A stretch of DNA of 64,000 nucleotides from CAZVJA01 sp964626885 (GTDB lineage: Bacteria; Planctomycetota; Planctomycetia; Planctomycetales; Planctomycetaceae): the NCBI GenBank assembly GCA_964626885.1, contig CAZVJA010000003.1:1-64000 (forward strand), written 5' to 3'. The stretch's first letter is position 1. Every line of letters starts with the position of its first letter. The notes beneath the pieces are model-generated. The model saw nothing but the letters and a program-made list of their open reading frames with translations, searched no databases and was not told the origin of the DNA. Both the position numbers and the translations under genes were made by a program. This document shows, in pieces, positions 25,340-34,744 of the stretch.

Positions 25340-26770
25340 TCAATCATGCGGTTCTTCATCTCCCGGTCGGTCGAAAACCGTGCCGCTGGGATTGAATAAC
25401 AGCCAGAATACCGCCGCCGCCAGATAGGTCAGCGCGAACAGAATAAGGACGGAATCCCAGCTGTTGGTGAAATTCCGTACCATCGGAACCGCCACGGAGA
25501 ATGCAAACGCGCCAATGCTCCCACTCATGTTCATCGCGCCAAACACCGTCGAGACATGCTTGCCCCCCATCTCGATCGACAATGCGTAACTCGTCGGTCC
25601 CGCGACCGCGGCACACAACGATCCGGCACTAATCACCAAAACGGCGGATGTGGCATCCTCGACGAACCAAGCTCCCAGAATCAATACCCCCGAGAGTGCC
25701 AGTCCGAAGATCGAAACCCCCTGTCGGGCAATCTTGCGGCTTCCCGTGCTGACGAGCAGCCGATCAGAAACCGCGCCACCGCCGAGCGTCCCGACGAATG
25801 TCGCTAGCACAGGCAAACTCGACAACATGCCCGACTCCGAGACGGAGATACTTCGCGTCTCCTGCAAGTAAGTCGGAAACCAGCTCGCATAAAACATGTA
25901 GGCCGCCGCTCGACAGAACTGCTGCGCGCAAAACGCCCACATCGGCCAGCTTGTGAGCAAAACTCCCCAGGGAACCGGTTCCTTGGCGGGCGTCGAGGAC
26001 TCCTCACCGTCTTTCAAGTCATCGGATTCGATGATGGAGGACGACGTGTGCTGCTTGAATGCGGAGATCAGTTGCAGTTCTTCAGAATTCACTCCGGAAT
26101 GGTCCCGCGGATTATCGCGAAACCATCCATAGTACGCACCGGCCCAGAGGAACCCCGGCAGACTGTAAAGAAACAGAATCAGAGGCCAACCGAGACTGTA
26201 CCCGACGAGCAATCCCGTCAACCAAGCCGCGAACATCCCTCCGACTTGCTGAAATGCGGACAGCCAGCCGGTTGCGAGTGCCCAATGCGAACCGGGAAAC
26301 CAGCCGTGAATGACCACTGCTGAGCAAGGAAAAATCCCGGCCTGTGCCGCCCCCGCCACCAGGCGCGCGACCAGCAATGCCACGCATGCCCCCAGCGCCC
26401 ATCCCGCGGTGAGAGATTCGCTACCGTCGCGCAGCGCCAGCAATCCGAACCCGACGGCAGCAGTCACCACGGTTGCCACCGACCACAGGGTCGAGAGCAC
26501 CGGCAGCGCGATCCTCGCCCCCCAGCGATCGCCGACCCACCCTCCGGGAATCTGAAACAAGCCATACGTCAGGAAGAAGATTCCGATGATCCACCCCATC
26601 TGCCCTTCGCTGAGTCCGAGGTCGGCGCGGATGGTGCTCTCCAGCACCGCGATGGAGTTCCGTTGGATGTAGGCAATGGTGGCCGCGGCGCACAGCCAAG
26701 AAAGCACGAAGTACCGCGCGATTGTCGGAGGAGCGTTCCGTTCCCGATCCTCGTGCAGCGGGGGTGACAT
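25340..26770 (-). CDS. MFS transporter, anion:cation symporter type
   Basis: 476 residues, about 12 membrane helices with a long charged central loop between helices 6 and 7 (around NSEELQLISAFKQHTSSS). Motifs typical of the ACS branch of MFS (hexuronate, glucarate and phthalate carriers) are present: YIQRNSIAVLESTIRADLGLS with GWIIGIFFLTYGLFQIPGGW and the DRWGAR loop. The C-terminal half has AVSDRLLVSTGSRKIARQG. It probably imports organic or sugar acids. It is read divergently from the ceramidase-like gene and is 109 bases from the sugar isomerase-like gene on the same strand, so it may share a pathway with that enzyme. Confidence 0.9.
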   Translation of the reverse strand: MSPPLHEDRERNAPPTIARYFVLSWLCAAATIAYIQRNSIAVLESTIRADLGLSEGQMGWIIGIFFLTYGLFQIPGGWVGDRWGARIALPVLSTLWSVATVVTAAVGFGLLALRDGSESLTAGWALGACVALLVARLVAGAAQAGIFPCSAVVIHGWFPGSHWALATGWLSAFQQVGGMFAAWLTGLLVGYSLGWPLILFLYSLPGFLWAGAYYGWFRDNPRDHSGVNSEELQLISAFKQHTSSSIIESDDLKDGEESSTPAKEPVPWGVLLTSWPMWAFCAQQFCRAAAYMFYASWFPTYLQETRSISVSESGMLSSLPVLATFVGTLGGGAVSDRLLVSTGSRKIARQGVSIFGLALSGVLILGAWFVEDATSAVLVISAGSLCAAVAGPTSYALSIEMGGKHVSTVFGAMNMSGSIGAFAFSVAVPMVRNFTNSWDSVLILFALTYLAAAVFWLLFNPSGTVFDRPGDEEPHD

Positions 26771-27005
26771 GCGTGCTCCTGAAGAAAAACGAGCGTCTCA
26801 TGAATCGAACCGGAGTCAAGTGTTCACAGTCTGTCGCAGCGGGCGGCGCATCGCAAGAGGGGACATCCCGTTCCGCGGATTCCCCGCGGATTTGAACCTT
26901 TCATACCACAATTGCTTGTCATGCCACGATTCACTGCTCAGAATCGAGAAAACGACGCACCGTGCCGACCCGATCTGATTTTCGTTCGGATTCCTGGAGA
27001 TGCCA

Positions 27006-28394
27006 ATGTTCCGACAGACTTCGCGATGTGGTTTTCTTCCCGCGGTTGTGGCGGCCCTGTTGTCGTTCGCGTGCTCTGGCAGACTTCTAGCCGCCGACGG
27101 CACCTGGAAAGCCGGTGCCGCCAGAACCGTGATGACCCCCGCAAAGCCGATGTGGATGGCGGGCTACGGAAGCCGCGATCATGTTGCAGAAGGGAAGGAA
27201 CACGATCTCTACATCCGTGCGCTGGCTCTCGAAGACGCCGCCGGGCATCGCGCGGTTGTGGTATCGACCGACACGGTCGGCATTCAGCAGTCGGTTTATG
27301 AAAACACCTGTCGCGCTCTCAAAGAGAAATACGGTCTCGACCGCTCGCAGATCATGATCAATGCTTCACATACGCACTGTGGTCCCGTGCTCCGCCGCGC
27401 GCTTCACGACGCTTATCCACTCGACGAACAGCAGCTCAAGCTCATCGAAGAGTACACAGTGGAATTTGAGGGGTTGCTCGTGAAGACGATCGGTGATGCA
27501 CTCGATCGACTTGCCCCGGCATCCGTTTCCGTCGGCCAGGGAAGTACCGACTTCGCCGTCAATCGCCGCAATAATCCCGAAGCCGATGTTCCCCAGCTTC
27601 GGGAACAAGGTAAGCTCAAAGGTCCGGTTGATCATTCCGTTCCCGTGCTGGCTGCCCATTCAACCGATGGAAAACTAATTGCCGTCGTGTTCGGCTACGC
27701 CTGCCACAATACGACGCTCAGCTACTACAAGTGGTGCGGAGATTACGCCGGCTTCGCGCAGCTGAACCTCGAAGCGGCCCACCCTGACGCCGTCGCCATG
27801 TTCCACATGGGATGCGGGGCCGATCAGAACCCCCTTCCCCGGCGAACCGTGGAGCTGGCGCAGAAGTACGGATCGATGCTCTCCTCTGCCGTCGATGAAA
27901 CACTTGTGACGCAGATGAAGCCGCTCAAACCGACGTTGCGCACCGAGTTCGAGATGCTCTCCCTCAACTTGGGAGCGGCTCCGACGCGCGAAGAACTGAC
28001 GAAAATAGCTGCCGAATCACCGAGCTACCAGCAGCGCTGGGCATCACGATTGCTCAAGGAAATGGACGCCGGGAAGGAATTCATCCGCACGTATCCTTAC
28101 CCCGTGCAGGCGTGGTCCCTTGGCGGCAAGCAGCTCTGGATTTCGCTCGGCGGCGAGGTGGTTGTCGATTACTCGCTGGCGATCAAAAAAGAATTGGGTG
28201 ACGACGTCTGGGTCACCGGCTACGCGAACGACGTGATGGCCTACATCCCCTCCGTGAGAGTTCTTGACGAAGGGGGCTATGAAGGGAACACATCGATGAT
28301 GGTCTACGGCCTGCCGGCACACCGCTGGGGCAACGATATCGAAGAACTGATCCTCGGCACGGTGCGGCGCGTGAGCACCAGCGCTCGGAAGTAA
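27006..28394 (+). CDS. Secreted neutral/alkaline ceramidase-like enzyme
   Basis: 462 residues from the ATG at 27006; GGAG lies six bases upstream. Another ATG at 27000 overlaps that site and is less likely. The signal peptide is GFLPAVVAALLSFACSG. The N-terminal ceramidase domain is recognisable: WKAGAARTVMTPAKPMWMAG, then VVVSTDTVG, INASHTHCGPVL, and FGYACHNTTL with VAMFHMGCGADQNP. The His residues in the SHTHCGP and YACHNTT motifs match zinc ligands of neutral ceramidases. Known members cleave N-acyl sphingosine; planctomycetes carry many paralogues on unknown amide substrates. The C-terminal immunoglobulin-like domain of full ceramidases is not apparent. Confidence 0.88.
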   Translation: MFRQTSRCGFLPAVVAALLSFACSGRLLAADGTWKAGAARTVMTPAKPMWMAGYGSRDHVAEGKEHDLYIRALALEDAAGHRAVVVSTDTVGIQQSVYENTCRALKEKYGLDRSQIMINASHTHCGPVLRRALHDAYPLDEQQLKLIEEYTVEFEGLLVKTIGDALDRLAPASVSVGQGSTDFAVNRRNNPEADVPQLREQGKLKGPVDHSVPVLAAHSTDGKLIAVVFGYACHNTTLSYYKWCGDYAGFAQLNLEAAHPDAVAMFHMGCGADQNPLPRRTVELAQKYGSMLSSAVDETLVTQMKPLKPTLRTEFEMLSLNLGAAPTREELTKIAAESPSYQQRWASRLLKEMDAGKEFIRTYPYPVQAWSLGGKQLWISLGGEVVVDYSLAIKKELGDDVWVTGYANDVMAYIPSVRVLDEGGYEGNTSMMVYGLPAHRWGNDIEELILGTVRRVSTSARK

Positions 28395-28419
28395 CGAGAC
28401 GGCCTCGACGCGGCGTTTG

Positions 28420-29445
28420 CTACTTCGGCAACGGTAAATTCGCCGCGAGGAAACGATCGATAAACCACGTACAGCGGTCATTGACCGGTGCGGCGACGTC
28501 CATCGCGTGCGGCCAGCCGGGAAGACGATCGTAAATGTACGTCACGCCGACTCCCTTCAACTTCTCCGCCAGAAGATCGGACTGCTCGATCGGGACGATC
28601 GCATCCACCGTGCCGTGCAAAATGAGAGTCGGCGGGTCATCTTTGCTGACGTAGGTCAGCGGCGACGCTTTCTTGAACAGATCCGGTGCTTGCTTGTAGG
28701 TCTTTCCTTCGAGAAATGCCATGACGACGCTGTTCTCGTGTGCAATCGGCTTGGTGAGGTCGGTCGGGCCGTACAGATTGACGACCGCCTGCACCCGGCT
28801 GCTGACGCCCTTATTCCCAGCGTCGCCTTCAAACTCGCCCACCTCGGAACTGTAGCCGGCCATCATCGAGAGGTATCCGCCGGCCGAACCGCCGATCGTG
28901 CAGAGATGATCAGGATCGATTTTGTATTTCTCGGCGTTGGCGCGCAAGTAGCGGATGGCGGTCTTCACGTCCTGCACCGCCGCGGGGAAATACGCTTCTT
29001 GCGAGAGGCGATATGTGACCGTCGCGGCGATGTATCCTTTCGAGGCATAACGCTGGCAGTAGAACCGATAATCGTTCCGCTTGCCGGCACGCCAGCCGCC
29101 GCCATGAATGAAAACGAGCGCCGGCACCGGCTTCGTCAGGTTTTTCGGCCGGTACATATCGAGCTGCAAGCTCTTGTCGCCGACCTTGGCGTATTCGATG
29201 TTCCCCGTGACCTCCACGTTTTCCGGCGTGGGGGCAAAGAGGTTCGCAATCGGAACCTTCCCCGACTTCGTGGCATTCACCGCTTCTTCTTCCGACGTAA
29301 AACCAGCTGGGGGAGCTGGAGGCGTCTCTTTCAGGGTTGCCAGCCCGGTGCCCGTGGTGATCGCCGGCTCGTCAGCGAGGCACGGCAGAGTGCCCAGTGC
29401 AAGGAAGACAAGGAAACATGCAAGATACTGCCGTCGAAGACTCAT
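28420..29445 (-). CDS. Secreted alpha/beta hydrolase, BD-FAE/acetyl esterase type
   Basis: 341 residues with a signal peptide (YLACFLVFLALGTLPCLA). Oxyanion motif VFIHGGGWRAGKRND, nucleophile motif TIGGSAGGYLSMMAG with the catalytic Ser, acid in LHGTVDAIVPIEQS, and His in LPGWPHAMDV. This is the esterase/lipase (HSL-like, bifunctional feruloyl/acetyl-xylan esterase) arrangement, common in planctomycete secretomes for removing acetyl or feruloyl groups from plant or algal polymers. It ends 25 bases from the convergent ceramidase-like gene. The substrate is inferred only by family. Confidence 0.9.
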   Translation of the reverse strand: MSLRRQYLACFLVFLALGTLPCLADEPAITTGTGLATLKETPPAPPAGFTSEEEAVNATKSGKVPIANLFAPTPENVEVTGNIEYAKVGDKSLQLDMYRPKNLTKPVPALVFIHGGGWRAGKRNDYRFYCQRYASKGYIAATVTYRLSQEAYFPAAVQDVKTAIRYLRANAEKYKIDPDHLCTIGGSAGGYLSMMAGYSSEVGEFEGDAGNKGVSSRVQAVVNLYGPTDLTKPIAHENSVVMAFLEGKTYKQAPDLFKKASPLTYVSKDDPPTLILHGTVDAIVPIEQSDLLAEKLKGVGVTYIYDRLPGWPHAMDVAAPVNDRCTWFIDRFLAANLPLPK

Positions 29446-29642
29446 GAAATAGGTTCCGTTTTGTCGTGTCGTTTACGTGAGCAGATTAGATACGCGGTCG
29501 CCCAACTTTCCTTGGCCAGGGAGCTTGTGTCTCACCCTCTGAGTCGAGCATAACGTTTGTGGGAATCATCAGCCAGCTTTGAGGTCGCACCTCGAGATGT
29601 GGTTACCGCGTACGTGCAACTCTGGTTTCAGTGATTCCCTGT

Positions 29643-30908
29643 TTAAACCGCGATTCGTCGTTCCTGCCGGGCGAGCGCAAAGGAAAGAAGCCCGGCGCAG
29701 ACGGCAAATCCCGCGAGGGTGCCGTAGATCAGTCGGTTGTCCTGTGTCAGTCCCGCGAACGCGGGGCCGAGGGCCCCTATCCCGAATCCCACCATGTTGC
29801 TGAACCCGTATCCCACGCTGCGTCGGGCCGGCGGCACGTATTGTGCAATCAGGCTGTTGTAGATCGGCTGCGTCATGAAGTGAAAGAACGCTACGGTGCA
29901 TGCCGCCGCAACCCTCATGACCCCCTCCGCAAACCCCACCCAAACGAGAGCAGGTGCCGCCGCAAACATGATGATGGAGAGCTGCCATTCCATCCGCCCG
30001 GGACGGGCGATGCGGCCGGCAAGCGCCTGGCCGACCAGAGCGCACATCATCACGAGGGTCGTGAGGAAATTCCGCAGACTTTCGGGACTGACCGCTGAGG
30101 CAGAATCCCCCTCTCGCTTGAGTATCCCCGGCAGATAGTCCCCCACGCTGTCCAGATAGCGCGGCAAGAAATGAACGAACGCGCCGTAGATCACTCCGGC
30201 CGTCGCCCCCACTGTCACCAGCAGAAAGTAACTCCGCCACGAGTATCGGTCTTCACGGCCATGCGACGCATGAACGTTGGTCATTGCGGCGGACGGTTGC
30301 CGATGATGCTCAACCAGAAAGAGAGTGAGCAGAAATGCCAGCACGGCTCCCAGCAACGCCAGCAGCAGGTAATATTCCCGCCAGGTCACCGTGCGTGTGC
30401 TGAAAACGATTGCTGCAATAAAAGGAGCCCCTCCGATACCTATGGAACCGAAGATACCGTGCCAGCCAAGCGCTGCTCCCCGGTTTTCAGGGGTGGTTTC
30501 GTGTGAGATCAGCGAAAGCCCCGCCGGATGGTAAATGCTCGCGAAAGAACCCATGCCGAACATCAACAGGAAGACGATGTTCAACGAACCGGCGGCCCAG
30601 GTTGCCGCCGACGTCAGGGCGCAACCCGCCAGATACAGGATCAACAAGGGTTTTGATCCATATCGATCCGCCAGCCACCCCGCCAACAGCGCTCCCAGCC
30701 CGAACGGCAGCCGCCACGCGCTCCCCAACCAGCCCGTGACGCTCTTGCCGACATGGAACTCGTCACCGATCAACTGTTCGACGCTCGGCAGCGACAGCTC
30801 GTACACATGGACCAGCGCGTGGGCACAAGAAACAAGCAGCACCAGCCGGAAAGTTTGTCGCGACATTCGAGCGTTTGACTTTCGGTCTTGGACGGGGAAC
30901 AGTGGCAT
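29643..30908 (-). CDS. MFS transporter
   Basis: 421 residues from the ATG at 30908; an ATG at 30866 (MSRQTFRLVLLVSC), right before the first helix, is an equally good start. About 12 hydrophobic helices with the MFS loop AGWLADRYGSKPLLI between helices 2 and 3. The central loop is charged (ASHGREDRYSWRS). It resembles the fosmidomycin-resistance-like branch of MFS by its start (LVHVYELSLPSVEQLI), but I cannot assign a substrate. It is divergent from the HpcH/HpaI aldolase gene, with about 140 bases between. Confidence 0.85.
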   Translation of the reverse strand: MPLFPVQDRKSNARMSRQTFRLVLLVSCAHALVHVYELSLPSVEQLIGDEFHVGKSVTGWLGSAWRLPFGLGALLAGWLADRYGSKPLLILYLAGCALTSAATWAAGSLNIVFLLMFGMGSFASIYHPAGLSLISHETTPENRGAALGWHGIFGSIGIGGAPFIAAIVFSTRTVTWREYYLLLALLGAVLAFLLTLFLVEHHRQPSAAMTNVHASHGREDRYSWRSYFLLVTVGATAGVIYGAFVHFLPRYLDSVGDYLPGILKREGDSASAVSPESLRNFLTTLVMMCALVGQALAGRIARPGRMEWQLSIIMFAAAPALVWVGFAEGVMRVAAACTVAFFHFMTQPIYNSLIAQYVPPARRSVGYGFSNMVGFGIGALGPAFAGLTQDNRLIYGTLAGFAVCAGLLSFALARQERRIAV

Positions 30909-31050
30909 CACAACTCTCGACTCTTCCCGCGAAACTTTCAACCGTCGATTCGAATCTCCCCGCGAATTGTGAGTTGCCCCCGCGCTCGGCAATCCTCAGA
31001 ATGAGCGAATTGTCCATGATCCGACCGTTTCCGCCACGAAAGCCACACCA

Positions 31051-31890
31051 ATGCGCCACAACCGACTTCGCGAACTGCTCAATGCCGGAAAACCGACCCT
31101 GGGAACGCATATTCACAGTTCCTGGCCATCCATTTTTGAATTGGTCGGCCATTCCCGGATGTTCGACTACATCGAATTCGTGGCGGAATACGCTCCGTAC
31201 GATCTGTATGCATTGGAGAACATCGGCCGGGCGATTGACCTCTTTCCGCATATGACCGCGATGATGAAGATCGAACAGGAGCCGCGTACCTACCTCACGA
31301 TACGGGCAATCGGTTCGGGAATTCAAAACGTGCTGTTCGCCGACCCGCGCAGCGTCGCGGACGTCGAGGAGTGTGTACGGGCCGTCCGGTCGGAATCACC
31401 GCACTGCAAGGGGCGTCACGGCGTCGGCATGCGGCGCGACGTCGGGTTTGTTCTCGAAGCGGGAACTCCCGCCTTCGTGCAGGCGCTTGACGATGCGGTC
31501 ATCGCGCTGATGATCGAGAAAGAGTCGGCCGTTGAGAATCTCGAAGCGCTGTTGTCGGTGAAAGGGGTCGACATGGTGCAGTTCGGCCCGGCCGACTATT
31601 CGATGAGCATCGGCCTGCCGGGACAATTCAAGCACCCGCGCGTCAAAGAGGCGGAACGGTACGTCAACGAAACCGCTCTCAAGATGGGAATTCATCCCCG
31701 CGCGGAAATCTCGCATCCCGATCAGGCGAAGGAATACCTTGATATGGGGGTGCAGCACTTCTGCATCGGCAACGACACGACGATTTTGTTCGACTGGTTC
31801 CGCAGCGCCGGCAAAGAGATGGGAAAGCTCGTCGGCCGCAGCCCGAGCGACGAAATTGGTGAGGATGATCGCCGCGGGTATCGCGGGTAA
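31051..31890 (+). CDS. HpcH/HpaI aldolase/citrate lyase family protein
   Basis: 279 residues. TIM-barrel class II aldolase of the HpcH/HpaI family, which cleaves or forms 2-keto-3-deoxy acids with a divalent metal. The N-terminus NAGKPTLGTHIHSSWPSIFE and the metal-binding region (LMIEKESAVENL; FGPADYSMSIGLPG) match the family. The gene is followed by an SDR gene 58 bases downstream, and a carrier stands divergently upstream. This fits a small catabolic unit for a sugar acid or similar compound, though the substrate is not shown. Confidence 0.87.
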   Translation: MRHNRLRELLNAGKPTLGTHIHSSWPSIFELVGHSRMFDYIEFVAEYAPYDLYALENIGRAIDLFPHMTAMMKIEQEPRTYLTIRAIGSGIQNVLFADPRSVADVEECVRAVRSESPHCKGRHGVGMRRDVGFVLEAGTPAFVQALDDAVIALMIEKESAVENLEALLSVKGVDMVQFGPADYSMSIGLPGQFKHPRVKEAERYVNETALKMGIHPRAEISHPDQAKEYLDMGVQHFCIGNDTTILFDWFRSAGKEMGKLVGRSPSDEIGEDDRRGYRG

Positions 31891-31948
31891 ATTTTCCGCT
31901 TTCGTGGGTATGGCGATAGTGAATGAGAGACGATTCCGAGGTCGTTGA

Positions 31949-32725
31949 ATGAATCTGAAACAGAAGATCGCCGTCGTCACGGGCGGCGCACGGGGTATTG
32001 GTCGTGCTCTCTGTCGGCGTTTTGCCGCCGAAGGAGCCGCGGCGGTTGTTGTCGCTGATCGAGACTTGGATCAGGCCGCAGAGGTTGCCGGGGAGATCAG
32101 CGGACTGGCCCTGCGCTGCGACGTCGGCGTTGAAGCGGAGGTGCAATCGATCGTGCGACGCACAATGGAAGCCTATGGCCGCATCGATCTGTTTTGCTCG
32201 AACGCCGGAATTGCCGTCAAAGGGGGAGCGGATGCCTCCGATGACGACTGGGACCGTTCGTGGCGGGTCAACTTTCTGTCACATGTCTATGCGGCCCGCG
32301 CGGTGCTGCCGAAAATGCTCGAACAAGGAAGCGGCTATCTGCTGCAGACCGCATCGGCGGCGGGTTTGCTGACCGAGATGGGATCGGCTCCGTACTCCGT
32401 TACAAAGCACGGAGCAGTAGCGTTTGCGGAGTGGCTGTCGATTCATTATCGGGAGCGCGGGATCGGCGTCTCGTGTCTCTGCCCGATGGGGGTCGAGACC
32501 GATATGCTGCTAGCGGATGATCCGCATGTCGCGTATTTGCGTTTGAGCTCAGTCACGCCGGAAGATGTCGCGGAGAAAGTGATTCAGGGTCTTGCTGCCG
32601 AGCAGTTCCTGATTCTGCCGCATGCCGAAGTGCTCGACTTCTTCCGCTACAAAGCGGACAACTACGACCGCTGGTTGAACGGTATGCGGCGGCTCAATCG
32701 TAAGATTACCGGTGAGCAGGACTGA
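31949..32725 (+). CDS. Short-chain dehydrogenase/reductase, second copy
   Basis: 258 residues. Cofactor loop TGGARGIG at about residues 13-20, SNAG motif (LFCSNAGIAVKG), catalytic Ser in QTASAAG and YSVTK tetrad. The C-terminal part resembles ketoacyl or retinol-type SDR members (PMGVETDMLLADD). It is probably co-transcribed with the HpcH/HpaI aldolase and may oxidise or reduce its substrate. The last 20 bases overlap the end of the convergent membrane protein gene. Confidence 0.88.
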   Translation: MNLKQKIAVVTGGARGIGRALCRRFAAEGAAAVVVADRDLDQAAEVAGEISGLALRCDVGVEAEVQSIVRRTMEAYGRIDLFCSNAGIAVKGGADASDDDWDRSWRVNFLSHVYAARAVLPKMLEQGSGYLLQTASAAGLLTEMGSAPYSVTKHGAVAFAEWLSIHYRERGIGVSCLCPMGVETDMLLADDPHVAYLRLSSVTPEDVAEKVIQGLAAEQFLILPHAEVLDFFRYKADNYDRWLNGMRRLNRKITGEQD

Positions 32726-34742
32726 GCGGGGACGCGACTAATTCACGTTGTCGGGCATTTTCTCGCTTCGGCAGCGAACTCGCCTCGCCCTCGGCATCGT
32801 TCGTAATTCCGTGGTTTTCAGCCGTGGAAACCGAGGTCTTTTGCCTCCGCTGCAATCTATGATTCACAACCATCGCCAACCAGAGCGGCGCGCACCACAG
32901 CTCCGCGAAATAGGTCTGTGAGCGGTAACGGTCGAGCGGCGTGTTCGTAAGACAACAAGGCCCGACCGTCAAAAATGGCAGTGCCGCAAACCAGGCGATG
33001 AACAGCCACGGCCAGTTGCCGGTCCGCAGGAAAGTCCACAGCGAGGCTGCGATCACAACCAACAATGGAACGTGCAGCCAGGTCGTCCAGAATCCGCGCA
33101 CGAAACTTCCGAGCACCTGCCGCGCAAATTCCACGCCATGCCGGCGAAGCAATCCCTGGGCAACCGTCGTGAAGACAGCGTCGGCTTTGTACGGGTCGAC
33201 GAAAACCGTTTCACCAAACACTCGCGCATAAGCCGGGCAAGCGAGCTGCCAGCAGTTTTGAGTGGCGGCTGCATCGGTCAATTCCGGGTTCCGCTTGTGT
33301 GCCAGGTCGACCGTGCAGACCCGGACGAATTCCTTCAAGTCTGGTTCATCGAACAACTCGACATCTTCCGGGGTCGCCAACTGGAGTGCCGTCGTCATCA
33401 GATTGAAACCGGTGAAAGCATGCTGTTTGAAGTGCCCGTAATTCGCATAATTGATGCCGCAGTGCAGGAGAACTCCGGCGAAGGTGACCGTCGCGAGCAT
33501 TCCCGCGCGCAATGTGGCCAAGCGGAACGTGTCACGTCGTAAATGAAACAACCAGACCAACGCAAACACAGCGACAAACGGCACGTTACCCGGTCGAGCC
33601 AACAGCAGAAGATTTACACAGCCCGCAACCATCAGTCCTCGCGTCCAGCCTGGTCGCGAGAGATAACCCGCCACGAGCGCCATGCAAAGGATCGTCAATG
33701 CGTGGCTTAATCCTTCGGAAAGGACGACATCGAGATAACCAGTCATCCCGCGCGACCACGGACCCAGTGCAACATCGACCGACGCCGCAGCCACGATTGT
33801 TCCGCCGACTTGCCACCACGGCAGAAACTCTGACAGACGCCAAGCAAGAATGCAGAGGCTTGCGACCAGCAACAATTTCCATGCCCGCAGACTGCCGATG
33901 AATCGATGGCTGCCCCCCCAGTAATTCACGACCCCCAGCTCATCGAACAGATCGGACGTCCGATCGAAACCACGCTCCGTGTCGAAGGCATCAATCCAAT
34001 ACGGGACTAGCGGAGTCCGCATCTCCGAATGGGCGACGTAACTGTTGGAGTCCGGCGCGGAGATCAGTCGATTCCAACCGGGCACAAGTGCCGCCGAAAG
34101 TCCAGTCGCGCAAGCGAGCACAAGACCAACACGGCCAGCCGATGAAGCCGACGGCGTGACCAGGATCTCGGTCAACATGCGGATGGGAGGCCGGCCTGAA
34201 CCATTCGTGAGGCTGATTCCTTGTTCTGTACGGCGCGCGACCAGTTTCACACCAAGACCGCAGAACATCATCGTTAGCGACGGTATGAGGAGCAACCACA
34301 CCTTTCGTCGCAACGGAGGCCGCGCTTGTGGATTTGCGATCAGCTTGTATGAGAAGAGTTGCCGGCGCTCGAGCGCGTCCGCGGTACTCGACCAGACGAT
34401 CACTCCGGCGGGCCCATCCAGAGAATACTGTTGGTTCCCCTTCTCGACCAATGCCAAGTCATCCACGCGTGTCAGCTTTTCTCCCTTGTAAGTGAGCACG
34501 CAATTTTCTGGAATTGCCCGGCCGAAGTCCGCCCGATACAGGTTCTCGCCGATCTTCTTCACGCTCGGCGCCGAACCGAGGTCAAATTCGAGCGAACGAG
34601 GTAGCAGCGCGAAAACCAGCGACAGAACGAGAGTCAACACACAGGATGTCCAGAAGCCGGCTGCCAGTATCGTGGCAAGAACTCCCCGCGATCGACCGGT
34701 CCTCGTCGCGCCGTCATGCGGCGCGGCTGCGCGGTCTGGCAT
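32706..34742 (-). CDS. Polytopic membrane protein, possible GT-C glycosyltransferase
   Basis: 678 residues from the ATG at 34742, two bases after the stop of the GT2 gene; the frame runs further upstream but inside that gene. An N-terminal helix (FWTSCVLTLVLSLVFALLP) is followed by an extracytoplasmic stretch of about 110 residues (KKIGENLYRADFGRAIPENC), then about ten membrane helices to residue 650. I do not recognise a family with certainty. The plan resembles membrane glycosyltransferases that use polyprenyl-phosphate sugars, and the partner just upstream is a polyprenol-phosphate-sugar synthase type GT2. That makes a GT-C role likely but unproven. The C-terminus is basic and ends inside the convergent SDR gene. 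Confidence 0.7.
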   Translation of the reverse strand: MPDRAAAPHDGATRTGRSRGVLATILAAGFWTSCVLTLVLSLVFALLPRSLEFDLGSAPSVKKIGENLYRADFGRAIPENCVLTYKGEKLTRVDDLALVEKGNQQYSLDGPAGVIVWSSTADALERRQLFSYKLIANPQARPPLRRKVWLLLIPSLTMMFCGLGVKLVARRTEQGISLTNGSGRPPIRMLTEILVTPSASSAGRVGLVLACATGLSAALVPGWNRLISAPDSNSYVAHSEMRTPLVPYWIDAFDTERGFDRTSDLFDELGVVNYWGGSHRFIGSLRAWKLLLVASLCILAWRLSEFLPWWQVGGTIVAAASVDVALGPWSRGMTGYLDVVLSEGLSHALTILCMALVAGYLSRPGWTRGLMVAGCVNLLLLARPGNVPFVAVFALVWLFHLRRDTFRLATLRAGMLATVTFAGVLLHCGINYANYGHFKQHAFTGFNLMTTALQLATPEDVELFDEPDLKEFVRVCTVDLAHKRNPELTDAAATQNCWQLACPAYARVFGETVFVDPYKADAVFTTVAQGLLRRHGVEFARQVLGSFVRGFWTTWLHVPLLVVIAASLWTFLRTGNWPWLFIAWFAALPFLTVGPCCLTNTPLDRYRSQTYFAELWCAPLWLAMVVNHRLQRRQKTSVSTAENHGITNDAEGEASSLPKRENARQRELVASPLSPAHR

Positions 34743-34744
34743 GG

